The notes beneath the pieces are model-generated. The model saw nothing but the letters and a program-made list of their open reading frames with translations. It was not told where the DNA came from and did not search any database. Of a stretch of 64,000 nucleotides of DNA, positions 33,746-45,299 are shown piece by piece. A program made the position numbers and the translations under genes. Position 1 is the first letter of the stretch. Each line of letters starts with the position of its first letter. Source of the stretch: Ctena decussata (taxonomy: Eukaryota > Mollusca > Bivalvia > Lucinida > Lucinidae); the NCBI GenBank assembly GCA_963989385.1, contig OZ022511.1, positions 27,646,503 to 27,710,502 on the forward strand. The letters are read 5' to 3'.

Positions 33746-35675
33746 GCATGCGGAGGTTTATGCAATTTATGTGGCAGATATTGGATTATATTCATTAGGA
33801 CATACGTTTTCTACGTTGTGATTTTCTAATATTCATTGCTTTTTATAGACGATGTACTGCATATTTTCTGATGTTGAGTCATGCAGTGTCATGCACTGCA
33901 AAAATTTCCGTAGACTTTACAGTAGTATAACTGGAAACCAGCTGCCAGTTCATTTCCCGTTATTTTGACGGGCGCCCGTAAAAATTGCAGGAACCATCAT
34001 GCGCAGTAGACTAGATTAGAGCAGGTGTTGTTTTAGTAATATAGCCCTTAAACACAATAAAGTAATTTTTGAGTGCGGCTAGTTAACACAGCACTTCCAT
34101 ATCGTGGTTTCCGAAAATGCATTACATGAAAACGACCGTGAAAATAGAAGTATTTCATTCGAAGTATTTCACTTATCATAATAAAGTTTGCACTCAACAC
34201 AAAGATGTTTTCATCATATATAATAACATGAGAATCGGACTTACAATGAGGAACAAAATGTAAGTACTGCCCGTTAATGTCTATAAAAACACTGATTACA
34301 CTACTTAACAAGGGTTCTGCTAACCAGCCTATCTCCGCCACATTAGCAGTAAAACAACAACATGTACATGTAACACTGAAACCTCTGCATCCAATACTTT
34401 CACTACTGCATAAAGTGTACAATTTATTCTCCACCAACCATCAAGATTTTTCTCAAGCCTATCACATATAATAGCACGACAGCACTTGATATAATTATTT
34501 CTATGATGATAAGACGGCGATGACGTTTCATACCATATCCCCAGCAGTGCTACATGTAACAAAAGTCATATAAACTTATTCTGAAGTAAAGGAACATGTC
34601 ACTGCCTTCCGGTCTCTCCTTCATACTAGGCACCATGATTTCATAAATAGAAATGCCTACGAAAACAGTACAAACCGAATTTAGTACGACAGACGCGCGC
34701 TTCTGTATTTAATTTCTTCAGTCTTGGTAAACCCAAAAGGCGATGGGCAGATGGTGCACAGGAGCAGTCAGATCAATGTATATCCTGTTTGAATCGACAG
34801 TCCAAAATTTTCCCACAGCGAGTTCCAGCGGAAATAACTTCAACATTATTTTCTACAGTTTTTAAGTCAGAGTTATTTATCTTCGACCAGGTACATTGTA
34901 TAAATAAAATTTCTAGCCTGTCGTGTCAAAAGGTCGCCGATTCCATTCGAACCTCGAAAATGGGTAACCACGACTATATCTGTAGCAAAACAACCGTCCG
35001 CCTTTCTCCGTAATATACCGAATGCACTCGTCATTATCCGTCAGTGAAGTGCATGGTATAACTGGAGTAATAATGCCAAAAAATACACTGCCCGCTGTGG
35101 CGAAGTGGGTAAAGCAATACGCACTACGAGTATAAAATAAGTTTTGCATGGGCATACCGTTGGGTCAGTGTTTTTTTTTTGTGTGTGTTTTTTTCCCAGC
35201 AGCAGGGGCGGTGGCTGGGTATTTTTTCCCCGATATAGCATATCGTGGGAAGATTTTTTTAACTGTTTATGGGTCTCATTGGCATTGAGCAATTTATTCT
35301 ATCGAGCTACTGTGTCGTTGCCCTGGTCGTATACTCAAATCATACATGAAGGTGTTCACATATTTGTTTTCATTTTTTTTCCGTTCCTCCTACATTTCGG
35401 ACAAAGTTGAAATAACGCGTGGCGAATCTTCTACGAGAATTGAACCAAAAACTGTTGAACTCATATTATGGCTGGACGATTGCCTGTCATGTAGATTTAG
35501 GTACTCTTTCGTGCTGTTTTGTCTGGCAAAATCAATCTGTTTAAAAAGTCTCTTTTTGAAGACTCATGAACTTGCCTGTCTAACAGAGAAAGAGCGAAAC
35601 ATAACCTCAACGCAGCATGCAGACTGACCAGGATATTGCTGATTAGACAAAGCAGAACATTCAGCTCAAATTATT
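33746..35675. other. Anonymous stretch
   Basis: No exon is recognised. About 35093-35175 has GCCCGCTGTGGCGAAGTGGG, a possible A-box of a decayed tRNA-derived element, without a convincing B-box. The 129-codon minus frame at 34048-34437 has no known domain and no splice context. Confidence 0.4.
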
Positions 35676-35880
35676 GGATGGTTGGTTTTTGGGGGTTTTA
35701 CGACTCGTTTGGACAGTATTTCAGTCTATATTGAGGCGTCTGCCAGAGAGAGGGAGAAAAAAAAGAGTTGTGATAGGCAAGAGAAAAATATCCAAAAAAC
35801 CCCACCCGCACCTACTGCAAGTACAGTAGGCCCTTGCCCTACTATTATCCAAATTAGTTGGACGCTCCGGCAGGACAGCA
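35676..35880 (-). repeat. Family B SINE
   Basis: On the plus strand it begins with the complement of the tail (GATGGTTGGTTTTTGGGGG) and carries GGCGTCTGCCAGAGAGAGGG, CCCCACCCGCACCTACTGCA and GTTGGACGCTCCGGCAGGAC. The head beyond CTCCGGCA is truncated. Confidence 0.82.
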
Positions 35881-35984
35881 ACCAATCCCGCTGCTCAAAA
35901 TGACAAAATTTATGCTTTCCCAAGGTCAGACAGAGATTCGGTTTTGTCACAGTCGAGCGTTATTTTTGGAGTTGCACTTGATGC

Positions 35985-36110
35985 TGAAGCGTCCGTGTAG
36001 CAAAGTTGTTAGCGCTCCCGACTTTGGATCATTGGGTCGAGTCCAGATGGCAGACAAGGCTCTGTTTAAACCTAACCGGTGCTTTATTGCACATAGTCTT
36101 TCACAATCAC
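35985..36110 (+). repeat. tRNA-like SINE head
   Basis: GTGTAGCAAAGTTGTTAGCG resembles a tRNA A-box and D-arm region, and TTGGGTCGAGTCCAG at about 36032-36046 resembles the B-box. It is followed by non-tRNA sequence. It lies 105 bp after a family B SINE in opposite orientation. The 3' end is undefined. Confidence 0.6.
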
Positions 36111-36354
36111 CCTTGAATCGTCCTGGTATGACTAAAATATTGGTGAATAGTCGTTAAGCCGCCATTTCATCCATTCATCATGTGAATTCTCGTTTTGATA
36201 CAAGAAACCCCTTTGCATTGTATAAACCCTAGCTATTATGTGTAGTTTCATTGGTAGTAAAACAAGAAGAGGTGGATTCGTTATTAGAAGTGGAGAACTT
36301 AAAATGAAATGAAATTGACAAAAAAAAATAAATGAAATAAATAAGTAGAAAAAG

Positions 36355-36478
36355 GCAAAAAAAGGGGGGGGGGGAGGAAGAAAAGGGAAATATGGAATTC
36401 GAACCACTGACTCAGGATATTTAGATTAACAGTCTACAAGCTGAACCTCTGGACCACATTGACATGTCTCGAAATCGT
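36355..36478 (-). repeat. tRNA-derived SINE head with G/A-rich tail
   Basis: On the minus strand, ATGTGGTCCAGAGGTTCAGC (A-box region) is followed by CAGTGGTTCGAATTCC (B-box, 36394-36410), then a pyrimidine tract (poly-G/A on the plus strand, 36355-36389). The spacing fits a tRNA-like fold but the acceptor stem is absent. Confidence 0.65.
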
Positions 36479-36630
36479 CCAAAATGGTTGTATATAAAAG
36501 TGTTCTGACTGATACGGAAAGAGCCGACTTTTTTCCGTGACAAGCTGCTCAACCTATTTCAAGGTTTGGTCCAAAATTAAAAGTGCATTGACACGACAGT
36601 AAACAAAATTTGATCTGTAATACCTTGTAT

Positions 36631-36750
36631 TGGCTAGTAGAGTAAGGGGGTACCGTTCTTGCAGCAGGTGCGTGTTGGTGCTCTCTTTGTTGTGTCTCCA
36701 TCTCACTGGGAGACGGCTCGATACTACATGTACTACTGTATCTCATAAAT
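36631..36750 (+). repeat. Decayed family B SINE
   Basis: GGCTAGTAGAGTAAGGGGGT, CTTGCAGCAGGTGCGTGTTG and CACTGGGAGACGGCTCGATA align with family B, but about half the body is deleted. Confidence 0.65.
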
Positions 36751-36810
36751 TTATAACATGAGAAAATAAAAGTTTTGTTTGCATGAATGTGAAATCGTGA
36801 GTGATTCTTA

Positions 36811-37027
36811 AGCCGTGTTCATGTGCACATTTTGCACCCGGGTGCAAAAATACACCCGGGGTGCAACCCCGGGTGTAGTTTTGGCCACGTGAACGGTGTT
36901 TTAAGAAAATGCTCCCGGGTGCAAATTTGCCCCCGGGTGCAAATTTGCTCCTACTTTTGAGGTGGTGCAATTTTATTTGCACCCCGGTGCAAATTTGCTC
37001 CCGGGTGCAAATTGTGCACATGAACGC
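36811..37027. repeat. Family G element of CACCCGGGTGC repeats, copy 1
   Basis: The ends CGTGTTCATGTGCACA and TGTGCACATGAACGC are inverted. The interior is built almost entirely of degenerate, self-complementary words such as TTTGCACCCGGGTGCAAA. A 92-codon frame is an artefact of the repeat. A shorter copy lies at 40296-40400. Confidence 0.85.
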
Positions 37028-37547
37028 AAAATGTGTTTATCAGTATATAAAATTGATCTAGGATTTTTTAAAATGACTACCTAAATGATTGGCCTTTTTA
37101 TTATGATCCTGTATAATCCGATACAAAGAAATGTGTCCACAGGACACGGATGCCCCTCGCCTAGTGCATTGAGTAAGATTGCGCATCGATTAAGTTACAG
37201 GCACTTGTAGGATAACTAGGCTCATGGAGGCAGACTTGTATAAACTAAATGGCAAATCAAGGGACATGAAATATCGGTCAAAAGGATTTATATTTGTTTT
37301 GCAGTCAAACCTCGTGCACGAATATGACACAATAGCCTATGAACATAGCTTTAGTGTGCACTGTGACCATGACCTTTAAACTAGTGACATGGTCAGTGTG
37401 TGCAACAAATTGTCTTGCCAAATGGTTTTGAAATCCCGCCATGTAGAACAAAGTTATGGGCCGAATATGAATAGGCCTATGACCTTGACCTTTGAGCTAG
37501 CAACATGTTTCTTTCACATGACACATCGTCTTGCCATGACCATTATT

Positions 37548-39330
37548 AGCTCACCTGAGCCGAAGGCTCACAGGTGAGCTTATAGTATAGGCAGGCATCC
37601 GTCGTCCGTCGTCCGTCGTCCGTCCGTCGTCCGTCGTCCGTCCGTCGTCCGTCAATATTTTCAAAAGACATCTCCTCTGAAACTACAAGGCCCATTGTTA
37701 CCAAATTTCATATATAGCATCTATAGGCAGGGGGAACCAATAATACTGTTTTTTATCCAAATCGCTTCAGAACTTTGGTTGCTATGGCAACTTAAAGTTT
37801 CCATTGACTTGTATGGGAAAAATTGAAAATTTGCATTTATTGCTATGTCACTGCAGATGTTTTGACAAAACTTTTTCAGAAATGTTCCTTGAGTAGTCCT
37901 CTATCAACCACATGAAATTTATGTAAATTGCACAATTAGGCTGGTTGCCATGGCAACCGAAAGGTTAAAAATAGAAAAGATATTCAAAAATCATCTCCTC
38001 AGAAACTATACAACCAATAAAGCTCAAACTTCACAGAAAGGATATAGGTACTACCGTCTATAAAAACACTGTTTTTCTTGACAATTGCTCCAACAATTTG
38101 GTTGCTATGGCAACTTAAAGTTGCCATTGACTTATAATGGGAAAATTGAAAATTTGCATTTATTGCTATGTGACAGCAGATATTTTGACAAAACTTTTAC
38201 AGAAATGTTCCTTGAGTAGTCCTCTATCAACCACATGAAATTTATGTAAATTGCACGATTAGGCTGGTTGCCATGGCAACCGAATGGTTAAAAATAGAGA
38301 AGATATTCAAAAATCATCTCCTCAGAAACTATACAACCAATAAAGCTCAAACTTCACAGAAAGGATCTAGGTACTACCGTCTATAAAAATACTGTTTTTC
38401 TTGGCAATTGCTCCAGCAATTTGGTTGCTATGGCAACTTAAGGTTGCCATTGACTTATAATGGGAAAATTGAAAATTTGCATTTATTGCTATGTGACAGC
38501 AGATATTTTGACAAAACTTTTACAGAAATGTTCCTTGAGTAGTCCTATATCAACAACATGAAATTTATATAAATTGCACAATTTGACTGATTGCCATTGC
38601 AACCAAATGGTTAAAAATAGAAAAAAAAAATCATTTTTGCAGAAACTATGTGGCCGATAAAGCTCAAACTTTAAAGAACGGATCTTTGTACAAGCCTCTA
38701 TAGAATTACAGTTTTTTATGGCAATTGCTTCAGTGGATAGGTTGGTATGACAACTTATAGTTTCCATTGAAATATAATGGGAAAAATGGAAAGCTGCAGT
38801 TTTTGCTATCTCCCTGCAGTTATTTTTGGATTTTTTATCTACAGAAATGTTGCTTGAGTAGTCCTCTATGATTCCTATTAATTTTGTCCAAATTGCCAAA
38901 TTTGATTTGTTGCCATGGCAATATTAAGGAAATATTTTTGAAAAAAATATTTAAAAATCTTTTCAACAAAAACCATATAGGGGGATGAAGCTGATTCTTT
39001 GCATGCATGTTCATGACATTAGCCACCACGTAAATATTGTTTTTATTATTGTTGCCCACATGGTTTCATTACTATGGCATTTTAAAGTTTCCATAGACTT
39101 GTATTGCGAAAAGTGCAAATTGGCATTTATTTCTGTGTTACTGCAATATTTAGGCAAAAAGTTTTACAAACATGTTTTTTTTTATTGTAACTTCATTAAA
39201 CTTGCTAATATTTACTAGGACAAGCAAAGTTGAAATTAATCCGAATTGTACAACTTACTTCAGTGTTTCTTACTCTTGAGTGCTAAGGATGAATGGACTC
39301 AGGTGAGCTACAGGACCAATGGTCCTCTGG
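37548..39330 (+). mobile_element. Family E1 Helitron/pearl-like non-autonomous element
   Basis: The head AGCTCACCTGAGCCGAAGGC forms a hairpin with CTCACAGGTGAGCT and is followed by a CGTCCGTCGTC microsatellite at about 37600-37652. Next comes a segment shared with E2 and E3, then five diverging tandem units of about 322 bp (starts near 37777, 38100, 38423, 38740, 39062; landmark GGTTGCTATGGCAACTTAAA). The end is CTCAGGTGAGCTACAGG with a final hairpin AGGACCAATGGTCCT and CTGG. Insertion is between T residues without a target duplication. Hairpin end, microsatellite, tandem core and no duplication fit 'pearl'/Helentron-type rolling-circle elements. Confidence 0.72.
37777..39233 (+). repeat. 322-bp tandem units inside E1
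   Basis: Units 1 to 3 are spaced exactly 323 bp apart and are very similar. Units 4 and 5 (spacings about 317 and 322) are clearly older. This suggests amplification from the 5' side. Landmarks are TGCATTTATTGCTATGTGAC, TTCCTTGAGTAGTCCTCTAT and GTTGCCATGGCAACCGAA. Confidence 0.88.
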
Positions 39331-40295
39331 TTTAATATATGCCAAACAATTCTGAAATATCACCTTGTATGACAAACTTATAGGCCGGACACAAAACTGT
39401 TTTCACTATAGCCTATACACAAAATTTATGTGCGCAGTGTGACCTTGGTCTTCAAGCTTGCGGTCTGTCATAATGATTATTTATACCATATAATTTTAAT
39501 CCCACCATGCAGGATAAAGAAATGTGCAGGGCACGAACAAGTCTCAGTGAAGCCTATGCACCAAGTTTAAATGTAGACTGTGACCTTGACCTTTCAGATA
39601 ACGACATGGTTCTTGCAGATGACAAATCTACTTGTCAAGATATTTATGTCAAATAATTTTGAAATCCCATCATGCAGCACAAAGTAATGGGCCGAAAACG
39701 AACATGTTTAACAACAGTCTATGCATGAAGTTTACGTGCGCAATGTGACCTTGACCGTCAAGCTAGAGATATGGTTCTTAAACGCAACACATTGTCTTGT
39801 CATGATAATTTTGGGATCCCACCATTGAGCACAAAGTTATGGACCGAACACGAACATTTTTCATTATAGCCTATGCACAAAGTTTAAGTACGCTGTGACC
39901 ATGGCCTTTGAGTTACCGACATGATTCTTGGACGTGACACCCGTCTTGTCATGGTGATCATTTGAGCCAAATAATTTTCAAATCCCACCATGCAGGCCAT
40001 AGTTATGAGTCGGACACGAATCTGGTAACACGCACACATACACAAACACGGACAGGGTAAAAATTATATGCCCTTCCGCCATTTCGTGGCGGGGGCATAA
40101 AAAGTTCTCTTTATCAAATTGAAAACCAGACTGTTATTTATGGCAGACCGAACATCAAAACAGATTTGCATAGATTAATGAGACTACGATTTTGGTCATT
40201 CTTAAGCATGGTGTCCACCCGTCAATATCAAAACTGAGTAACCTTTGTTAAGTTTAATGTCAAATCCAGGTACGTATGGACACAAATTATTGGCA

Positions 40296-40400
40296 TATGA
40301 ACGCTACACAAGGGGGTTCAAATTTGCCCCCGGGTGCAAATTTGCACCCGGGTGCAGATTTGCCCCCGGGTGCAAAAAAGGCACATGAACACGGCTTTAG
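40296..40400. repeat. Family G element, copy 2 (short)
   Basis: It runs from ATATGAACGCTACAC to GGCACATGAACACGGCTTTA, with three CCCGGGTGCAAATTTG-type words between. It lies about 200 bp beyond the end of family F, whose start is about 100 bp from copy 1. Confidence 0.75.
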
Positions 40401-42937
40401 AGGTTGTGAAATCTCTAAACTGCAACATTTTCTTTCTTTTCTTTCTTGTAAAAAGATAAAATGAAATAGAAAGCTGCGTCGCTCTGTTTATCGCCTGTTC
40501 GTCAGTCTGATTTTAGTTGGTTTGATGGTCTCGGTCTACAACCGGCAATACCGCATTTCTTCGGTTATAAGATGGAATTTCTGCCTTCCCAAAAAAACAA
40601 GCCAATATCTAGATCCGGGGCCGTATTCATAAAACAACTTAAGTGGTTGCTATGCTGTTGCTAAGGCTAAATATCTTTGAAGGAGATTCCCTACAACTAT
40701 GAAATTTGCTCTGGAGGAACAGTCTTCGTAAGACTGTTCCTCCAGACCAAATTCCATAGTTGTAGGGAATCTCCCTTATAGATATTTAGCCTTAGCAACC
40801 GCATAGCAACGACTTAATATCAATTCTCTGTAAGAATCGGAAAACGTTGGCCACGCTATGTCTGGGATTTTAGTAATTTTTTGTCTACATATCAGGTTTG
40901 ATGCAAAACCACCATAAACGGCGTTGAAATCTTCATTTTATGTTTCGTTGCCATGGAAACGGAAAATGTTTGTTCTGGGAGGAAGGCAGAAAAATTGAAC
41001 ATAAAAAAATAGAAAATTGGCAAAATTGTTTGTTATTTTCCCGTCTCCACAGAAACTTTTGGGAAAAGAAATGTTTTTAACATCAAAGCACAAAGTTGGC
41101 ATAGCACAAGGATATAAAGTTGGTGACAAAATTTTGCATAGGTTTCTTACACTAAGGGCCCAAAAAGGGGGAAAATTGGCATTTTATCAAATTTGTGAAA
41201 AATGCAATATTACACTTTTTCGGTGGAGTTTTTGGACAGTTTAACAGAAGATGTCCAGACAAAGACTAGTATGGTCATAAAGAACAATATATGCAAATGT
41301 AAAATATAAAAAAAACTGTTTGGAGAAATTCAAATCAAAAGGTCAAGGTCAATGTTAAAATAGCTAAAAAAATGATATTTTAATGCCTTTTTTCGACATT
41401 TATTGGTATAAATATCATTTTTTATGTTTTAAAGGCGGTTTTAAAGCGCAAAGAACTATTATACATAATAAATCTGATCATTGCAGCAACACTAGTATAT
41501 CCAGAAGCAACAAGGTTTCAAGGTCAAGGTCACCAAAATCGAGAAATTTTTAATAAATAACATGTTTTACATGAAAATTATAGTCTTTTCCTCCTTCGAT
41601 AAGGTATGTAATTATAGCAAACAGTCTAGATACAATTTACAGTAACCTTGCTTCAATTTCTGACATAATTCAGGTTGAAGGAAACTGCAGTGCCAAGGTC
41701 AAGGTCACAAATATCCACAAAATTATGGCTCAAATGAACTCTGTATCATGTATTATGATCATTTAGAAACTCTGACAATTCTTGATTTCATTTTAATTGG
41801 TCATGCATAAACTGCATTTAATGTTATGATACATCATCTGAATCAGGGGGACCATTCAAGGTCAAGGTCACTTATTTTCAGTCTGAGCTCTCTATCAATA
41901 CTTAGAAATTTTTGTCGATTTACAGCAAATTTCTAGGCTTTATCAATGTTTGCTTAAGTTTGCTGGGTAGACAATCAATTTAATGTTTGCGAATAGTTTA
42001 TACCATTCATACCATTCATATTGAATGATTCATTGAGGCCAAGGTCATCAGAAATCAAGAGATTCCTGTGTCTACAAGTCGTATCATATAAGATAGCTGC
42101 ATTAGTAATCGTCAGACTGGAAATAACAAAATGTTGACATCCATGTATTTTTTTCTAATCCAGCATGGCAGTTAGAGGAGAAAAGAAGTAACCTGTGGGA
42201 ATAAACTCTTTAAAGGATCTCTGTAATTCCTGTTTTAAACATTCTGATACACTTTTTGAAAAGCCGGTAGTTGATGACTTAATAAATCTGAAGATGTTTC
42301 CCCTTAAAGCTCTTGTTTTTGAGAAAGCAGTGCGCCAAAATATGATTGGTGTCTTGGTCTGATTTTGAGTAAAATAGTGATCATCCGTAGAAATGATTAT
42401 TTTGAGACGAGAATGGGCTTCCTGCAATATATGTGCATTCTTTCCCAAGATTCTGAAAACCACATCTCAAGATTCACGCAAGGGATATGCCTCACCAGTT
42501 TACTATACTTCATAGACAATAAGATATTGCTAGTGGTTTCAAATTTCAAGTACTTGGGACTAAATTGATTTTCCATTGGCTAGATCTATAGTCAAATGAA
42601 TTGCAGTGAATGAGTGATGTTGGCATTGTTAGACAGTTTTGTGGATTAGCATGACAGTTAATGTGGTTACATGTAGAAATGTAACATAAGTATATGGTGG
42701 CCAATTATGTCATATTGGTACACCTCTATGTTTTTCTACTATGTTTACAAAGGGGCACAACTTTTTTGACTTCCAGTTTGCTTAGAGACTAGCATGTCCC
42801 TTCCAAAGTGGGTCTGCTCTTGAAGGAAAGAGGAGCAATCCTTTTGAAGTTGACCTCCTTTGAGAAAGGAATCAAAAACCAAAATGGCAGAGTTGCTTCC
42901 AGTTAAAGTGTACTCACCACCATTAAGAGGGGTACCT

Positions 42938-44870
42938 ATAAGGCCCCTTTTCTGCCCAAGAGCAAAATGTTTTATTTTCTGCTGATGATTAGCCTAAAGT
43001 GTCCGCTATACTGAATAAATAATGGTTAAGCTCCGTAAACATTACTTTTGGAATAATGGGGTTATTAAAGTGGGTGGGGTAAATCAGCATGGACCAGGGG
43101 AGTCATATTATAAGCTATATTTCTCCTTCAAATTTAATGGTATTCATATATATCTTCCTTCATAAGTTAAAATAATGTCTGAGGTGATATCTTTTCTCAA
43201 TTTCTACCTTTCAAAGTAAAATCTTATGTCTGCGTAATTTCTTTTAGTGACACTGTCAATTTTCAGTAATTTTGGTACTTTGAATTCAAGATATTTTACC
43301 ATATGACTTCTTACCAAACTAATGTGGGTTCACTGATGGGAGAGTGCAAACTGTTGATTAAATTTTGGTGACCTTGACCTTTGGTTCAAGGTCACTGTAA
43401 GACTTATAATGTCAATTTTAAGTCAAGCTTTGACCATTGTCTACACATTAGCTCCTGAATTGATATGAAATCATGACCAAGGTGGCCAAAATAAGCACTA
43501 TGAAAAGTTAGATCACTGGTTATGATAAAATCTTATGTCTGCGTAATTTCTTTTAGTGACACTGTCAATTTTCAGTAATTTTGGTACTTTGAATTCAAGA
43601 TATTTTACCATATGGCTTCTTACCAAACTAATGTGGGTTCACCGATGGGAGAGTGCAAACTGTTGATTAAATTTTGGTGACCTTGACCTTTGGTTCAAGG
43701 TCACTGTAAGACTTATAATGTCAATTTTAAGTCAAGCTTTGACCATTGTCTACACATTAGCTCCTGAATTGATATGAAATCATGACCAAGGTGGCCAAAA
43801 TAAGCACTATGAAAAGTTAGAGCACTGGTTATGATAAAATGGCCATGACATCATTTTCAAGGTCAAGGTCAAGGTTAGAATAGACAGAGTTTAATCAAAT
43901 ATCTCACACAGCTATACAGAAATTTAAGAATTATGTATGTTTGTATTTGTAAATCAATGCTTAATATGCATATAATGACCTTGACCTTGATCTGAAGGTC
44001 ACCAATATATTCAGAAGTTCAGTATTTCACAATAGACTTTTCTTTAACCTTTAAGTTTAACCCAGTTCTGTTTCATTATGTCTGGCTAATGTTGACCTTC
44101 AGACCAAGGTCAAGGTCATTCTGTGCACATTAAACATTCATTTTCAAATGAAAACTCTCAGCTTTGGTACATTTCTGTTGACTGATTGTGTGAAATCTAT
44201 GATGAAACTCTGTTTAGTCTAACCTTGACCTTGAAGATGATTTTATGGCCATTTAATCATAACTAGTGCTCTAACTCTTCATAATGTTTAACTTAGGCCA
44301 CTTTGGTCATGATTTCATATCAATTCAGGAGCTAATGTGTAAACAATGGTCAAAACTTGACTAAAATTGACATAGTAAGTCTTACTGTGACCTTGAAACA
44401 AAGGCCAAGGTCACCAAAATTTAATCAACGAGTTGCACTCTCCCAACGGTGAACCCATGTTAGTTTGGTAAGTAGTCATCCATTGGTTCTAGAGATATGG
44501 TAGAATATACTGAATTCAAAGTACCAAACTTACTGAAATTTGACAGTGTCACTAAAAGAAATTCTGCAGACATAAGATTTTACTTTGAAAGGTAGAAATT
44601 GAGAAAAGATATCACCTCAGACATTATTTTAACTTATAAAAGGAGATACATGTACATATGAATGCCTTTAAATTTGAAGGAGAAATATTGCTTATAATAA
44701 GACTCCGCTGGTTCATGCTGAATTACCCCACCCACTTTAATAACCCCATTATTCCAAAAGTAGTGCTTACGGAGCTTAACCACTATTGATTCAGTATAGC
44801 GGACACTGAAGGCTAATCATCAGCTGAAAATAAAACATTTTGCTCTTGGGCAGAAAAGGCCTTATAGCCT
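42938..44870. repeat. Large inverted repeat inside the TTAA element
   Basis: The left arm starts at TATAAGGCCCCTTTTCTGCC and runs to about 43920. The right arm, about 44165-44870, is its diverged complement, ending GGGCAGAAAAGGCCTTATAG. Shared landmarks are GAATAATGGGGTTATTAAAG and AATAATGTCTGAGGTGATAT. The left arm is longer because of an internal duplication. The unpaired middle is only about 240 bp. A poly-C run at about 44871-44884 borders the right arm. Confidence 0.87.
43222..43839. repeat. 309-bp recent tandem duplication
   Basis: Segments 43222-43530 and 43531-43839 are almost identical; I see a few differences, for example ATATGACTTC against ATATGGCTTC. The right arm of the inverted repeat has only one equivalent segment, so the duplication came after the inverted repeat formed. 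Confidence 0.92.
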
Positions 44871-45299
44871 CCCCCCCCCCCCCCTCCGCCCCCCTTTATT
44901 CGAGAAGGCACAGTTAGACTACCTATGCTGTATTGTCAGTTCTGGATTCGAAGTATACCATAGCAGTAATTTCTCTTTTGAGGTGAATAATCTTCTATTA
45001 AAAAACTGGATATTCCATCAGAATAATTTTAACTAGATCATTATTTGGATATTATTAGTGTAAGGTTGTCCTGTACATGTATATTTGCTTTCACATTCAT
45101 TTTCATCATCTGCATTAAATATTTGGGCTTATTGGGCCTTTATAGCAGTTGCTTCTCACTCCTGATTTTACATCATTAGGTTGTAGGTGATTATCCAGTA
45201 CCACTCATATTTCATAATGTCAGAGATCTGCTCTAATGCCACAGTGCTGATTTTAGACAAAAAAAATTTGTGGAGCCTCCATGGAGCACTTTTTCAACT

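Larger units (their letters stand above)
37130..40098. mobile_element. Family F tandem-repeat element, interrupted by family E1
   Basis: It starts near GTGTCCACAGGACACGGATG, itself a hairpin, and ends GCCATTTCGTGGCGGGGGCA. The core is several diverged modules of about 190 bp with the landmarks CTATGCACAAAGTTTAAGT, TGTGACCTTGACCTTT, CTTGTCATGATCATTT and AATCCCACCATGCAG. At 37547/39331 it is cut by the family E1 insertion with no visible target duplication beyond shared T residues. There is no coding capacity. Class is uncertain; non-autonomous Helitron-like is my best guess. Confidence 0.65.

Noticed and set aside
37600..37652. CGTCCGTCGTC tract considered as a CRISPR-like or coding repeat
   Set aside because: It is a simple microsatellite at the fixed position seen in the heads of E1, E2 and E3.
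42155..42463. 102-codon minus-strand frame inside the TTAA element, possible transposase piece
   Set aside because: No DDE motif or recognisable domain, and no neighbouring frame extends it. It is mentioned only as unassigned.
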